64,000 nt of DNA from Paraphysoderma sedebokerense (taxonomy: Eukaryota; Blastocladiomycota; Physodermatomycetes; Physodermatales; Physodermataceae), in NCBI GenBank assembly GCA_025602915.1, contig JAHLJZ010000005.1, positions 665,146 through 729,145 on the forward strand, given 5' to 3'. The number at the start of each line of letters is the position of its first letter. The stretch's first letter is position 1. Below, piece by piece: positions 11,485-21,908 of the stretch. Under the pieces are notes generated by a model. That model searched no databases. It saw only the letters and a list, made by a program, of their open reading frames with translations, and was not told where the DNA came from. The position numbers were made by a program, and so were the translations under genes.

Positions 11485-14400
11485 TTAGAATCCCATTCTT
11501 CTTTTTTTCTTTTTTGCACTCGGCCTCGATTGGCTAGACATGCCGCCGTCACTCAAACCGCTTTGACAAACTCTTTGTAGTTGCGATGACTGTATAACTA
11601 TCGAGGCTGGAGACGCCGTCGTGCTAATAGCATTTTGACCGGAGGAAAATACAGGTGGTAGAGGTGACTTCTGGGCCCCAGATTGTGATTGTGAGGATGC
11701 AACCAAATCTGGTTCAGGAGAAAATGCGTTCGGGAACATCATCTGGTGAGCGGGACGGATCTGCGATACAGGGAAAGTCTGAGTATTTTGTGAGCTTTGA
11801 GACTCCGAGAAGGCTTGAGCCTGAGAATAAACAAGTCCGACACTAGCTTGATCTCTTTGATTCTGTTGTGTGAATGGGACAAAGTAATCGGTGTCTGCTT
11901 CATCTAGGTTTGACGGTTGAGTTTGCGAATATGATTGCGAAGGATAGTCCATGGATGACTTCTGGCTTTGAGTATACATTTCTTGCGAGCTGTAAAGCGA
12001 CGAAGGCCGAGACTCTAAATACGAGCCGAGTCCGGGCGAATGCATTTGTGATTCGAAGGGAGGGTGCGATTTCGGACACCATATTGATGATGTTTTCGTC
12101 GGTACTTTGTCCCATCGCTTCGCTAGTTTCAAAATCGCGGCCGAAAACTGATGCGGCCGTTTTATTGGAATGTCCGATCTAAGGATATCGAGTGCTGAAT
12201 CGGGTTTTGAATTATTAGCGATACCTTCACTTGTTGCGTCCCGATTTGTAGAGTTCGAGGACTCGTTTTGCGATGATGAAGTGTAGGAAGCCGACGACTT
12301 CATCGAATTCGCGAATCCTGATGGGTCGATAAGCCCTTCATTTTGAGCCGACCGTATAGGCACCTTTGTAGTGATCATTGCCATATACACTAAACTGGCC
12401 ACTTCCTGAATAGCTTGATCATGGCAGGCCTTACCAAATTTCTTGGCATCCTCATTTCTTTCTCCTTTACCCGCCTCGGCGGATATATTATTACGCTGAG
12501 CTTGGAATGGAAATGCTGAATGTATTTCTTCCCCGATAATTCGCATGATATCAGACTTGGCATCGTCAGATTTTAGTGGAAAGAGAGAGCTAATGACACT
12601 GAAATTCCCAGTAACACGCTCAAGCGCAGAGGTAAAGTCAGGATTACAGAAAATCTGTGAAGTAAAAATCATCGGATTCGCTGATACACCGAGATTAAAA
12701 AGTCGTAGCTCATATCTAATTGCAACCATTACCAATAAAAAATTCAGAAATTCGAAAAAAAGGTTCAATGTATAGAAAGAAAATGGAGTGTTTACGCACA
12801 AGGTCAATCGATGATTTATTTTACGTATAAACTCTTCGGTTCGTTCAGCAATCACTGCTTCTTTCTCTCGGTCTCTAGCGTTATTTGTTTCAACAATACC
12901 GCAAGAAGAAGGCATTACAGATTCTATCAATCCTACATAAAGACTATGTTAGCTATTTATGAGTCAAGGCAGCATAGATTGCCATGCAAAACATACTTTT
13001 TCGAAGGTAATCGTAACGCCTTATATGATGCTTGTGTACTGGATCCTGAAGCAATTCATTCAGAAAGTACTTATGAGTTCTGAGCTTTTCTTCGCCTTCC
13101 TCCGGTTGTCCCGCTGTTTGGAAGTCCGGGTCCCATTCCCATCCTTCTTCTAAACTTGTCTGATCGTCAACTTTCAACAACTGAGAATACAACGATCCGT
13201 CGGCGTAGCATTGCACTACGCTTACATAATTTTGCTTCGTAAGATTTCGAGCCAAGGAGCAAATACCAGTCAACGGTGGCTCGTTTGGAAACGTGATTTG
13301 ATGAATATTATGGTGCATAGATGTCTCTGTGTATGGTCTTAATGTTTCATTTGACCTCGATGATGGGATATTGAAAGGTGACGAAAGTGACTGATATGGT
13401 ACAGCATTAAGCATAGAGAATGATTTGTTCATAAATAATGAATTCGAATGAGTGGACAAGAACGTAGGGGAAGAGTCTGCATATGCATATCCAATTATTT
13501 CACGAGACCTTCGATTGGCAGAAAGTATGATGCTTTGCTGAGGAAAACTTGCTTGATTTGAATGTTGGAGACTTGGAGACACTAAGTGGATTAAAGACGG
13601 CGGTTCATAATGCTGGTGATGTGACCATTGTATGACCGGTTTTAAAGGGTATCGGGTGTCTAAAACAGAAATATATTCTCGAGATGCAACCACACATGTC
13701 AATTGGTTCTGTGGATGTCGAGAAATAGCGTACATCGATCGATTGGAGAGATGATAAACATGCAGAGGATGAGAATCGCGGGGACTCTGTAATTATCCCA
13801 TCGTATGAGGTGAGAATATTAATAAGCCAGGAAGAAAGAGCCAGCAAGTGGAGTATAACATGGAGAACTCTAGAAAAAACATACGCGGATATCCATTAGA
13901 TGAACATCTTTTTCGCTGGCTACCAGCAGATCTTTCGGCGAAACTCCGTATTCACAGCTCATCCATCTCACAGTACGGCTGTCCCCTCTATCGATTGGAT
14001 CGACGATACTTCGCATTCTAGATTTTCTCCTGCTGCCTTCTAACGACCAAATGTGAATAAATCCGTCATCTGATACGCACGCCGCTTCACCAGGATAAAA
14101 TGGGTTGATAGTGACATGAAATGGATCATCTAGGAGATGGATCTCGTCGAGCGGCTGGATCAGTTGAGTATCAAATGTCGTGTAACTGTTGAAATAGGGA
14201 CTGGGCTTGCATGAAAGAAAGGTGATGTGGCCATGGGTTCTTGCAGCGATGATATCTGAATGAGGTAGAGAATCGAGTCAACGTCACTATGGAGAGTGGA
14301 CGGAAACTGTAATTAGGGCACTTGATACGTACTCATGGAATCGAACTGTACGGCGGTAATTTGATTAATAGGAGTTTTAAATTCATAAGAATCGGAGTGT

Positions 14401-15239
14401 CCCATCAGCTTTAACTTGGGGACTGTTTCTTCTTCGTCATAAGCCAATCTAGAAAGGCCTAAAAAAATTGAGCACTATTAGAGTCGTCAAGATAGTTTCA
14501 TGGATTATACTTTATCATCACACAAAAACTTCACCTAAGACTTGTCCAGCCAACCCGCTAGGTGAAAGTACGGCGACACCTCGATTTCGAAAATCCAATG
14601 AGCACACCACATTCCCCATAGTCGGATCATACGAACTCAATCGTTTCCGAAAATTATAATCAAACTTCATAAAAGATTTTAGCAAATTTTCAGGCATATT
14701 GAGTTCTGGAAAATCTCGCAGCAGAGAGCCAATCTAATGTGGTGAGGGAAATTAGAACGGAAACAGATAATTGACATAATCTGGTCGATTCTAAGATATA
14801 AAGCGTTACCTTCTGTTTGTACGATTTCTCGGCAGGCGTGCTTTCTAAGGGAATATAATCGTTTGAACCCTTCCAAACTTGTTGCAATCGGCAAATAGGC
14901 TTCAGCGTCCAGTCTAGGTCATTCATTTGTCAGATCCTCAACATCCGAGTTGATCTTCGAGATAAGAGTTACATCGAACTTACGACTTGCTTTATTTCTA
15001 CCTTGTACAATCCAATCGCCTATTGTGCTTCTCGGTCGTTTTAGGGATCCCGGTTGGGATTGCGAGTGCGATTCATCATGATCATCGTCGGGTTCGTAGT
15101 TGCCTCGACTCGGCGTTATGTAAGATATATGACCGAAGATGCCAAAGTCCAGAGACGGAGGGCAATTCAATGACCCTTCCACAAACGAAGGAATTAACTT
15201 CGGACGGTTGGAAGGCTTCCCTTCTTTTTCATCGTCCAT
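11485..15239 (-). CDS. RRN6: RNA polymerase I initiation factor RRN6/TAF1C-like
   Basis: Rrn6/TAF1C belongs to the core factor (SL1) that places RNA polymerase I on the rDNA promoter in the nucleolus. The gene is spread over several exons from the ATG at 15237-15239. An N-terminal stretch with FGIFGHISYITP resembles the start of fungal Rrn6 proteins. A middle region of beta-propeller type follows, with segments such as DDGFIHIWSLEG and ISVLDTRYPLKPVIQW, the latter typical of this family. A helical region comes next, then a long Ser/Gln-rich tail (about 200 residues). The protein ends KKKKRRMGF, a Lys-rich GF terminus usual in fungal Rrn6. The last exon is 11485-12930. The methyltransferase gene ends only 70 bases upstream of this start. 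A generic WD-repeat protein is the alternative. Confidence 0.62.
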
Positions 15240-15308
15240 ATTCTGGCAGGAGTGGACGATAGAGGATCCCGACGACGTGTTTCACGAGGGAGAGAGCATT
15301 TTGTTTAT

Positions 15309-16487
15309 TTACACTTTTTTCATCTTCAAAACGACACAAAATCTTTTCCTTTCGTTCACATCGTTCAATTCATACTCTCCTACCTCCTCCTCCTGTACAT
15401 AATCGAACCACACTCTATCTCCATCAACTATTTCTTCCTCCCATCCGTTGCGTATCCGGACAAGCTTCCTCGAATCAAAACTAAACCCAGTTTCCATTGC
15501 TTTTGTTACGAACGAATCGATAGTTCTCATCGTAGTATGGAGTCCACAGATAATCCATATCTCTGTTTTATAAGTGATCAAATTTTCTAAAGACTTCAAT
15601 AACAAGTCATGCTGATCAGACATCCAAAGTGTGTCGGCCAGAAGGATGAGGTCAATTGGCTGTATAGCGCTATTAGGAAGATGTTATTAAAGTGCCACAT
15701 ACGGACAGGATTTGAGAACAGACAAAAAACTGACCGGAGAGGTTCTGGCACGGAATCTCCCCATCTGAAAGGACAAATGGCGCAGTTCGTTCGAGGCGAA
15801 GAACTTAAGTTGGCATCACAATTTCGCCTCAGATTTCGAATGATTACTTCGTCTGGGTAGTCCGTGATGCAGACCTGTCATGATATTGAAGGGGCGGTTA
15901 GACATATATGAAAATTGCCCAACTCTGAACTGCATAGGCACAATTACTTTTTCAGCGCCATAGATAGCACTCAGAATTGACGGTAATCCGGCTCCCGCGC
16001 CCAGTTCGCAGACGCTGTTTTTGTTGATAAGAGTTGTGGACTGCTTTTAGTGTTATCGGTTTATAAAGACAGACGACATACATAAAAAATACCTTTTATG
16101 CTGTACTTCTATCTCTCCCGCTTCTATAAGATGAGCCATCAATAATGCTGAATTCCATACGTAATGGGACATCAACTTGACTGTTTTGCCCTGGGTTAGT
16201 GAATTCATAATATAAAAACACCGAGATATATTTCCGGAAATTGAGGTGACTTAACTGGAATCTTCAGTATTCACATTGGCCAAAGTTAGCCTCAACTCAT
16301 TTATGCCACCATTCTGGTTAACCTGCTTTGCTTTTAACTGGTTCATCTGCCCGCCACCCGAACATGGAGGTCGAGTTAAGTGGCGGAGTTGATATCTAAA
16401 TTCTGCATCAGGCGAGCCATGAGCAAATTGGACGTCACCAAAAAGAGCATGACTTTCCTCAAACAGATCAAGAGAATCTGTCATCAT
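15309..16487 (-). CDS. EFM7: EFM7/NNT1-type protein methyltransferase
   Basis: This family transfers methyl groups from S-adenosylmethionine, and yeast Efm7 modifies the N-terminus and a neighbouring lysine of elongation factor 1A. The ATG at 16485-16487 was chosen because the frame upstream is closed by a stop. It opens with SLDLFEES, as in the family's LLGLF start. Next comes VKLMSHYVWNSALLMAHLIE (near 16140-16190). The SAM-binding motif VCELGAGAGLPSIL lies near 15970-16010, followed by ITDYPDEVIIRNL (near 15840), then the helix that includes DTLWMSDQHDLLLKSLENL. The C-terminus is beta-rich and ends KMKKV. Four or so short introns interrupt it. It is divergent from the oxidoreductase gene at 16644. 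The exact substrate is inferred, because other METTL21-like enzymes share the fold. Confidence 0.78.
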
Positions 16488-16643
16488 GTTAGTCAAACTG
16501 TCGATGCGGGAACGTTGTCAATGTAAATGTAAAGATGGTGGGCGGGAACGCTCAACCGGGCTCCGGGTTTGTCTGATCTGCTCATCGGGCCGGATGCATC
16601 ACACTATTCATAATTCTTCCCCAGTCTCTATCAACAATTCAAT

Positions 16644-17850
16644 ATGGCTAGCGCACTTATCTTAGGCGCTACTGGTAACTGTTCCACCAAATTTGAGCTT
16701 CATGATCTTCTTACTTTGTCCCACTAAAGCTACTCCTATGTGCCAGGCGCAGTCGGAAAGTACGTACTCAACGAAGCCCTCTCTTCACCGGCCTACAAGC
16801 AGGTGACGATTATCGGACGCAGAGAAATTGATTATGACGGAGAACATAAAGAAAAGCTGTGCGTTCCATTAAACTCGTTTTTGGCAGTTAAAAGTATTGG
16901 ATGACGAAGACTAACTTTGGATTTGTAGTGTGCAAAAGACGGTTAACTTTGAAAAACTTGGAGAACAGAAAGATCAATTCAAGGGCGACTTTGATACCGT
17001 TTTCTGCTGCTTAGGAACCACAAGAAAAGATGCTGGGTCTGCTGTACGTCAACTATCTTGTATCGGCTTAAATGGTCCCACTGGAACTACCGATTCATTT
17101 CGGCTAAGGAAGATTGGGACTTTCGCTCACTCGGTACTAACATTGATCTTTCATATACAAACGTAGGAAGCGTTTCATAAGATTGATCATGACTATGTTA
17201 TCAACTCTGCCAACATAATCCATGAGCAAAGTAAGAAAGACGGAACTTCCAATGTTCATTTCATATACTGTTCATCTCAAGGTATGCTGCTTATCACCTT
17301 TTGATTTGGCAAGCTCTAGGCACCTTGTTGCTCCTTTGACGGCCTGTGTCAGCAAACGCAATGGCGACCCTCGTTAATTTCCTTTTGTTGCCAGGCGCCA
17401 ACGCATCATCAATGTTTTTGTATCCGAAAACAAAAGGCCTAGTTGAGAATGACTTGAACGCAGTTGGGTTCAAAAAACTTTCGATATTTCGCCCAGGTTT
17501 ATTAGAACGCGACAATCCAAGACTCGTTGAATCAAGTTTGTAAAGTTATTTTGTAGAAAAGGGTTTCTAGAAATTTATTAATAGGAATGTTCTCATTCCA
17601 TTTCTTTCCTTAATTTCCTTAATCCCATATTGTTACTGCGTCGGTACTTGAATCTTGGTCCAAACCAGTCGCACTCCCTTTCGCCAAATTTCTGTCACCG
17701 AAAGGAGCCACCGTGCCATGCAGTAAAGTGGCAAAGGCGATGATGAAGTGTGCAACTGATATGCTGCAAGGAAAAGGAACGGCCGATAAAATTGAATTCA
17801 TTGACAACAAAAGTATACATGAACTATCAGATGCTTTCAGTCAAAATTGA
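16644..17850 (+). CDS. FMP52: FMP52/HTATIP2-type NAD(P)-binding oxidoreductase
   Basis: This is an atypical short-chain dehydrogenase of the TIP30/FMP52 group. In yeast the protein is associated with the mitochondrial outer membrane, and its substrate is not established. The first exon gives SALILGATG and the second AVGKYVLNEAL, which together form the glycine-rich nucleotide-binding loop, interrupted by an intron. Further exons supply FDTVFCCLGTTRKDAGSA, then EAFHKIDHDYV, and VHFIYCSSQ. The catalytic-type YPKTKGLVE follows near 17425-17450, then LSIFRPGLLER. The end SDAFSQN is at 17850. At least five introns are seen. It starts 156 bases from the methyltransferase on the other strand. Confidence 0.82.
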
Positions 17851-18311
17851 CAGCCGTTTATCCGCGGAAACCTATGACAGCCATCGTGTATCATTATTTG
17901 CAATGTTTTTGATATGTATTTCATACTATTAACAACTAAAATCTTAGCGTGATGTACGTTCATGATTGTATATGTATTACTCTGATAGCTGCATTAATTT
18001 TTGAGGATATGACGCCACTATACGTTTCAATTCGAAAATTGGGCCCTTGCTTTCAATAATTGCTTTGTATAGGGATGGAATATAACACATTCAACGGTTG
18101 CAATGAATCGGGGCACTCAAACTTCCGAGCTGTTGCCATCCTAATCACACTGATAAGTCTGGCTGTGACCCGACCATTTTCCCATTAAATTATGTATTTA
18201 CATCCTCTGTCGACGGAGCAGCTAGACTTTTACAGGTACAGAAATGATAAGCGAGGAATATATGTAATTCAACACTCTAAATCTAATGTGCATGTACACG
18301 AATATCACTTT
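17851..18311. other. Convergent intergenic region
   Basis: Between two stop codons that face each other, AT-rich, with only short open frames. Nothing further is seen; both 3' flanks are expected here. Confidence 0.5.
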
Positions 18312-19176
18312 CTAAAATTTCATCCGAGAATAGTACTCTCGCTTCTGCCAATACTGAGAATTTTGACTTTCACGCCGTTGATATGATGAGTGAGGACCGT
18401 CCCTTGAGGACTCATTCCCAACGTGCTTAATTATAGTTACTTTCTCATTCTTTATTTCCTCGACTAGTATGTCAATATCATGTTGTGAAGCCACGGATAA
18501 TCCAAGTCGGGGACAAATAAATTGACTGATCTTCCTAAAATTAACGTCGATGTCACTGAAAACATCAAGATCTATGACATCGTTTATCCGGCTGTCGGGA
18601 GGGCTGGTTAGTGATACAGGATCTCGATTATTGATGAAATTATGAAGGATAGAGCGGTAATTTTCGGTACGCAGGGGAGTAAGTGACTGGTGATTTTCAC
18701 CACTTGAAGCATTGTAAAGATTTGCAAGGAGGAAAGGAAAGGGCATCACAAAATCAGTTCAAAATGACCACAGGATAAATATGTAAACTAAAAATTCAGC
18801 AATCTTACCGAGCTTCAACCCGGGCGGCCGTCACATTCAACACTTCATCTTCTTTACCACTAGGAATTCCCCAATTTAACGCTACGATCCATACATCAGG
18901 ATATACAGCCGACACTGCATCGCACAGACCTTTCCGGTGTTGAAAGAGATGGTTGTTTCGATCCGCAAACACCACCCGCTTGGATTCAAACTCGCTCAAA
19001 ATCGCATTCTGGAATGCCTGGGCTCCTCTTCGCTTTACCGTGATGTTGTCATTCTGAATATGACCAAAGCCGTACAGCTTAGATAAGAGTTTGCCTGTCG
19101 TAGATTTCCCAGAGGCAATCGTAGCAATCGGAATAAGCAGGACCTTGGTGGAATCGTGGAGTGTATTGGATAGCAT
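18312..19176 (-). CDS. Kinase-only paralogue of tRNA ligase (TRL1)
   Basis: This two-exon gene matches only the polynucleotide kinase part of the TRL1 gene at 21909-24894. The ATG at 19174-19176 lies just upstream of the homology. The phosphate-binding loop ATIASGKSTTGKLL, the HIQNDNITVK segment, RVVFADRNNHL and HRKGLCDAV are all kept. By eye about four residues in five match over the first 90. The intron after AARVEAR falls at the same codon and phase as in TRL1. Exon 2 matches GENHQSLTP onwards up to the end of the kinase domain. It then has its own short basic tail ending YYSRMKF. Neither the ligase nor the cyclic phosphodiesterase domain is present. The intact frame and conserved motifs argue against a pseudogene. 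In Trl1 the kinase phosphorylates the 5' end of the tRNA 3' half using a nucleoside triphosphate. Confidence 0.85.
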
Positions 19177-19344
19177 CGATTGAATTGAGAAATTGCAACA
19201 TTGACAGTTGGAGAGAGGAATCCCTACTGCCCCATTGTCCAGGCAACAGTCACGTGAAACTAATTCACGTCAACAAGGGGCGGCGCACGACTTCCAGCGT
19301 AAGGAAAGTTCAATTTGAATTCTTTCGAACGAAATTAAGACCAA

Positions 19345-21437
19345 ATGATGCAACAAAACCAACAAAACGTTCTTCTTCCTCATTCATATGCCCCTCCACC
19401 TCCCCCACCGACTCAACTTGCCAATTCCTCTCGCCATTCTAACCCGAATAAGTGTACGAGCACCGCAAGTGACCGCAAATCTAGCTTTCATCAGCAGAAT
19501 TCGTACCAAAATCCTCAGCAAATGCATCAATTCGATCAACAACATTATATATATACCCCTTCAGCCTATACCCATCAATCTCAATCTAATCACTTTGTAT
19601 ATAACTCAAATTATCCCGTCCATGCGCCTCAATTGAATCCGTATACTTATCCTCAACCCCAGATGTCGCAATATCATCCTGGTATTAATATGAATGTAGG
19701 ATTCTATAATTCTCATATGTCGATGCAGAACATGCAATATTCCCCGCCAATGCAGCAATATCCGGTATCTCATTTCCCGCATCCACCTCACATGAATGGC
19801 TCCATGAATGTCAATCCACCAGTTCCTCAATATGAGATAAGCCGGAACCAATCCTATCCCGAAGCCAATAGGCAGATCAACGGACATAATCAAAGCAATC
19901 GAAAACCTCAGGAGCAAGGGTACGAAATATTATCAGTTATATCCGTTCGTTATGTAGGATGATGACTTAACGATGCTTATCTTGTATACAGAATTTTCAA
20001 TTGCGAACCATGCTCCAAATCTTTTAAAGTTCGATCTCAGTTGCTCGCTCATTTGAAAACACATGTGAAATGTTCTGAATGTGAGTTTGAAGCTAGTGGA
20101 CGAGTCGTGACATCGCATAAAGAGGAAGAGCACGGACTTTCGAAAGATGGAAGGTACATGATGGCTATCTTGTTTCTTTAAATTGATTGATAGGCGACAT
20201 TATTAGTTGAATCTAGGGTCTAACGTCTTTGACACTTTCAATAGACCGGTGGAAACAGTTCAGATAAAGATAAAGTTAGATACACCTGAAGAGATAGCGA
20301 AATGGAGAGAAGAACGAAAAAGGAATTATCCAACCGATAAGAATATTGAGAAAAAGGTGACTACTGTTGAAGTAATTCTGACCAATAACATTCACTAAAT
20401 CATGAAATTACTCATCATCAGAAAACCGAGGAACAGAAGCGAATAGAGAGGGGTGAATTGCCTCGACAAGATGGCAAGAAAAGGAAGAATAAGTTCGACA
20501 GAAGTGGTAGCGGTTCAGACAAGCGTAGGAAAGTAAACGAAATTCAAGATGAAGTCGTAAGTCCTTTTTATTGTATCACTCTTGAAGTGAGTACTGACAA
20601 CATTCCCATCAGCAACGTCAACCGGAATCCCAACCCATACCCACTGCGCTAGCCTCAATATCCACTTACGCCGATTCACCTAAAACTCCTAATTCGGATT
20701 CCGATTCCGATATAGATCCGGAGCGTGACGCCATTTCATCAAAACCGCCTTCCGAGCTGCAAAGTAAAATGACTGAAGAGTCCGCAAAAAAGAATACCAG
20801 AATTTGCAAACATTGGAGAAAGACAGGAAATTGTCGATTTGGCGAAAATTGTAAATTTAGACATGACCCCGGCGTTAAAGTTAGTATCTCTCCCAACACT
20901 TTACTTCCCAACTATTCAAACTCACCTCTAACCTTTCACCCACTTCTCAATACTCTACTCTAGTCTACCCAATCTTCATCTTCCTCCAATCAATCAACCT
21001 CAACTACCCTCCTCCACCGTCGTCCACCATTACTACAATCCCTCCTTCAAAAAGAAATTCGCATCGAAAAATCTCAGTTGTTACAATGTATACGATTTAT
21101 CCTTCGTAACCAGTTTTTCGAAAACGGAATGGTATTTACCGGTGACGAAAGTAACGAGTTAAATCGCGTTGAAGTTGGAAAGTTGGGGAGTAACGAAGTA
21201 AAAAAGGACGAAAATGAAAAGGGAATGGAAAGTGGAGAGATAACGGATTCAGATCCAAGATCAGTGGAGGAGTCAAGTTCTGACGATGAAATATCGGAAT
21301 CGGATGGGGATCATGACGAAGTTGAAGAGGAGGAAAACAAGGAGATATCAGACGAATTGAGTTTGGAAGTGAAGGAAAAAAACAAATTAGAGAATGAAAT
21401 ATCTGCGATTTATGATGTTCCGTTTTTTAGCTTTTAA
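19345..21437 (+). CDS. NUFIP1-like box C/D snoRNP assembly factor
   Basis: NUFIP1 (Rsa1 in yeast) helps assemble box C/D small nucleolar ribonucleoproteins with the R2TP complex. The first exon is a Gln/Pro/Tyr/Asn-rich tail of about 200 residues. The next encodes a C2H2-type zinc finger (CEPCSKSFKVRSQLLAHLKT) and a further CSECEF...H stretch. Downstream comes TPEEIAKWREERKRNYPT, the NUFIP1 signature, then a basic region. A CCCH finger, C-x8-C-x5-C-x3-H (CKHWRKTGNC, GENCKFRHD), lies near 20805-20865. A helical segment with LLQKEIRIEKSQLLQCIRFI comes near 21040-21110, and the protein ends in an acidic tail at 21437. Several short introns are present. It sits between the two TRL1-related genes on the opposite strand. 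The two finger types together are known from some non-animal NUFIP1 proteins. Confidence 0.78.
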
Positions 21438-21908
21438 TTTTTGATATGGACGTTGAAAATAAATTAAGATTGTAAAACTTTTAATCTAGAACGCGAAAGC
21501 GTACCTTTTGCTGTATCAAACACTGATTGATTCCCTCCACAAAACCTAAAATATTTTTGATATAGTTGAACTTTGATCAGCGATCGGAAGGGGTGAACAT
21601 GTGCATTGGAACGAATGAACATCTACAGGCTTCAGTTCAAACGAATATCAACTCATATCACCTTTAAAACTGCTTTTGTCATGTACATTGAGTAGTATGA
21701 ACCAAATGAATGTGTATAAATTTGAAACAAATTTATTATTTATTATTAGTTCCTTTTCCTTTGTTTTTTGCGTATGTGTCTTTACCTTTGTGAACGTCAA
21801 TTGACGTACAATTATTCCCTATCAACATCATTTTCCCAACAATTATCTTGAAGGCCTAATATCGTCTGAAAGCACATTTCATCTCACGTCGGAAATTCTC
21901 TACGAAAC
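21438..21908. other. Convergent intergenic region
   Basis: Lies between the NUFIP1-like stop and the TRL1 stop. It is AT-rich and no open frame of note is present. I see nothing in it beyond the expected 3' flanks. Confidence 0.5.

Noticed and set aside
18312-19176. Calling the kinase-only TRL1 copy a pseudogene
   Set aside because: Both exons are open, the intron keeps GT-AG ends and the same phase, and the kinase motifs are intact.
19606-19917. Minus-strand frame of 103 codons opposite the NUFIP1-like first exon
   Set aside because: It is the mirror of a Gln/Tyr/Pro-rich coding exon with biased codons, and has no content of its own.
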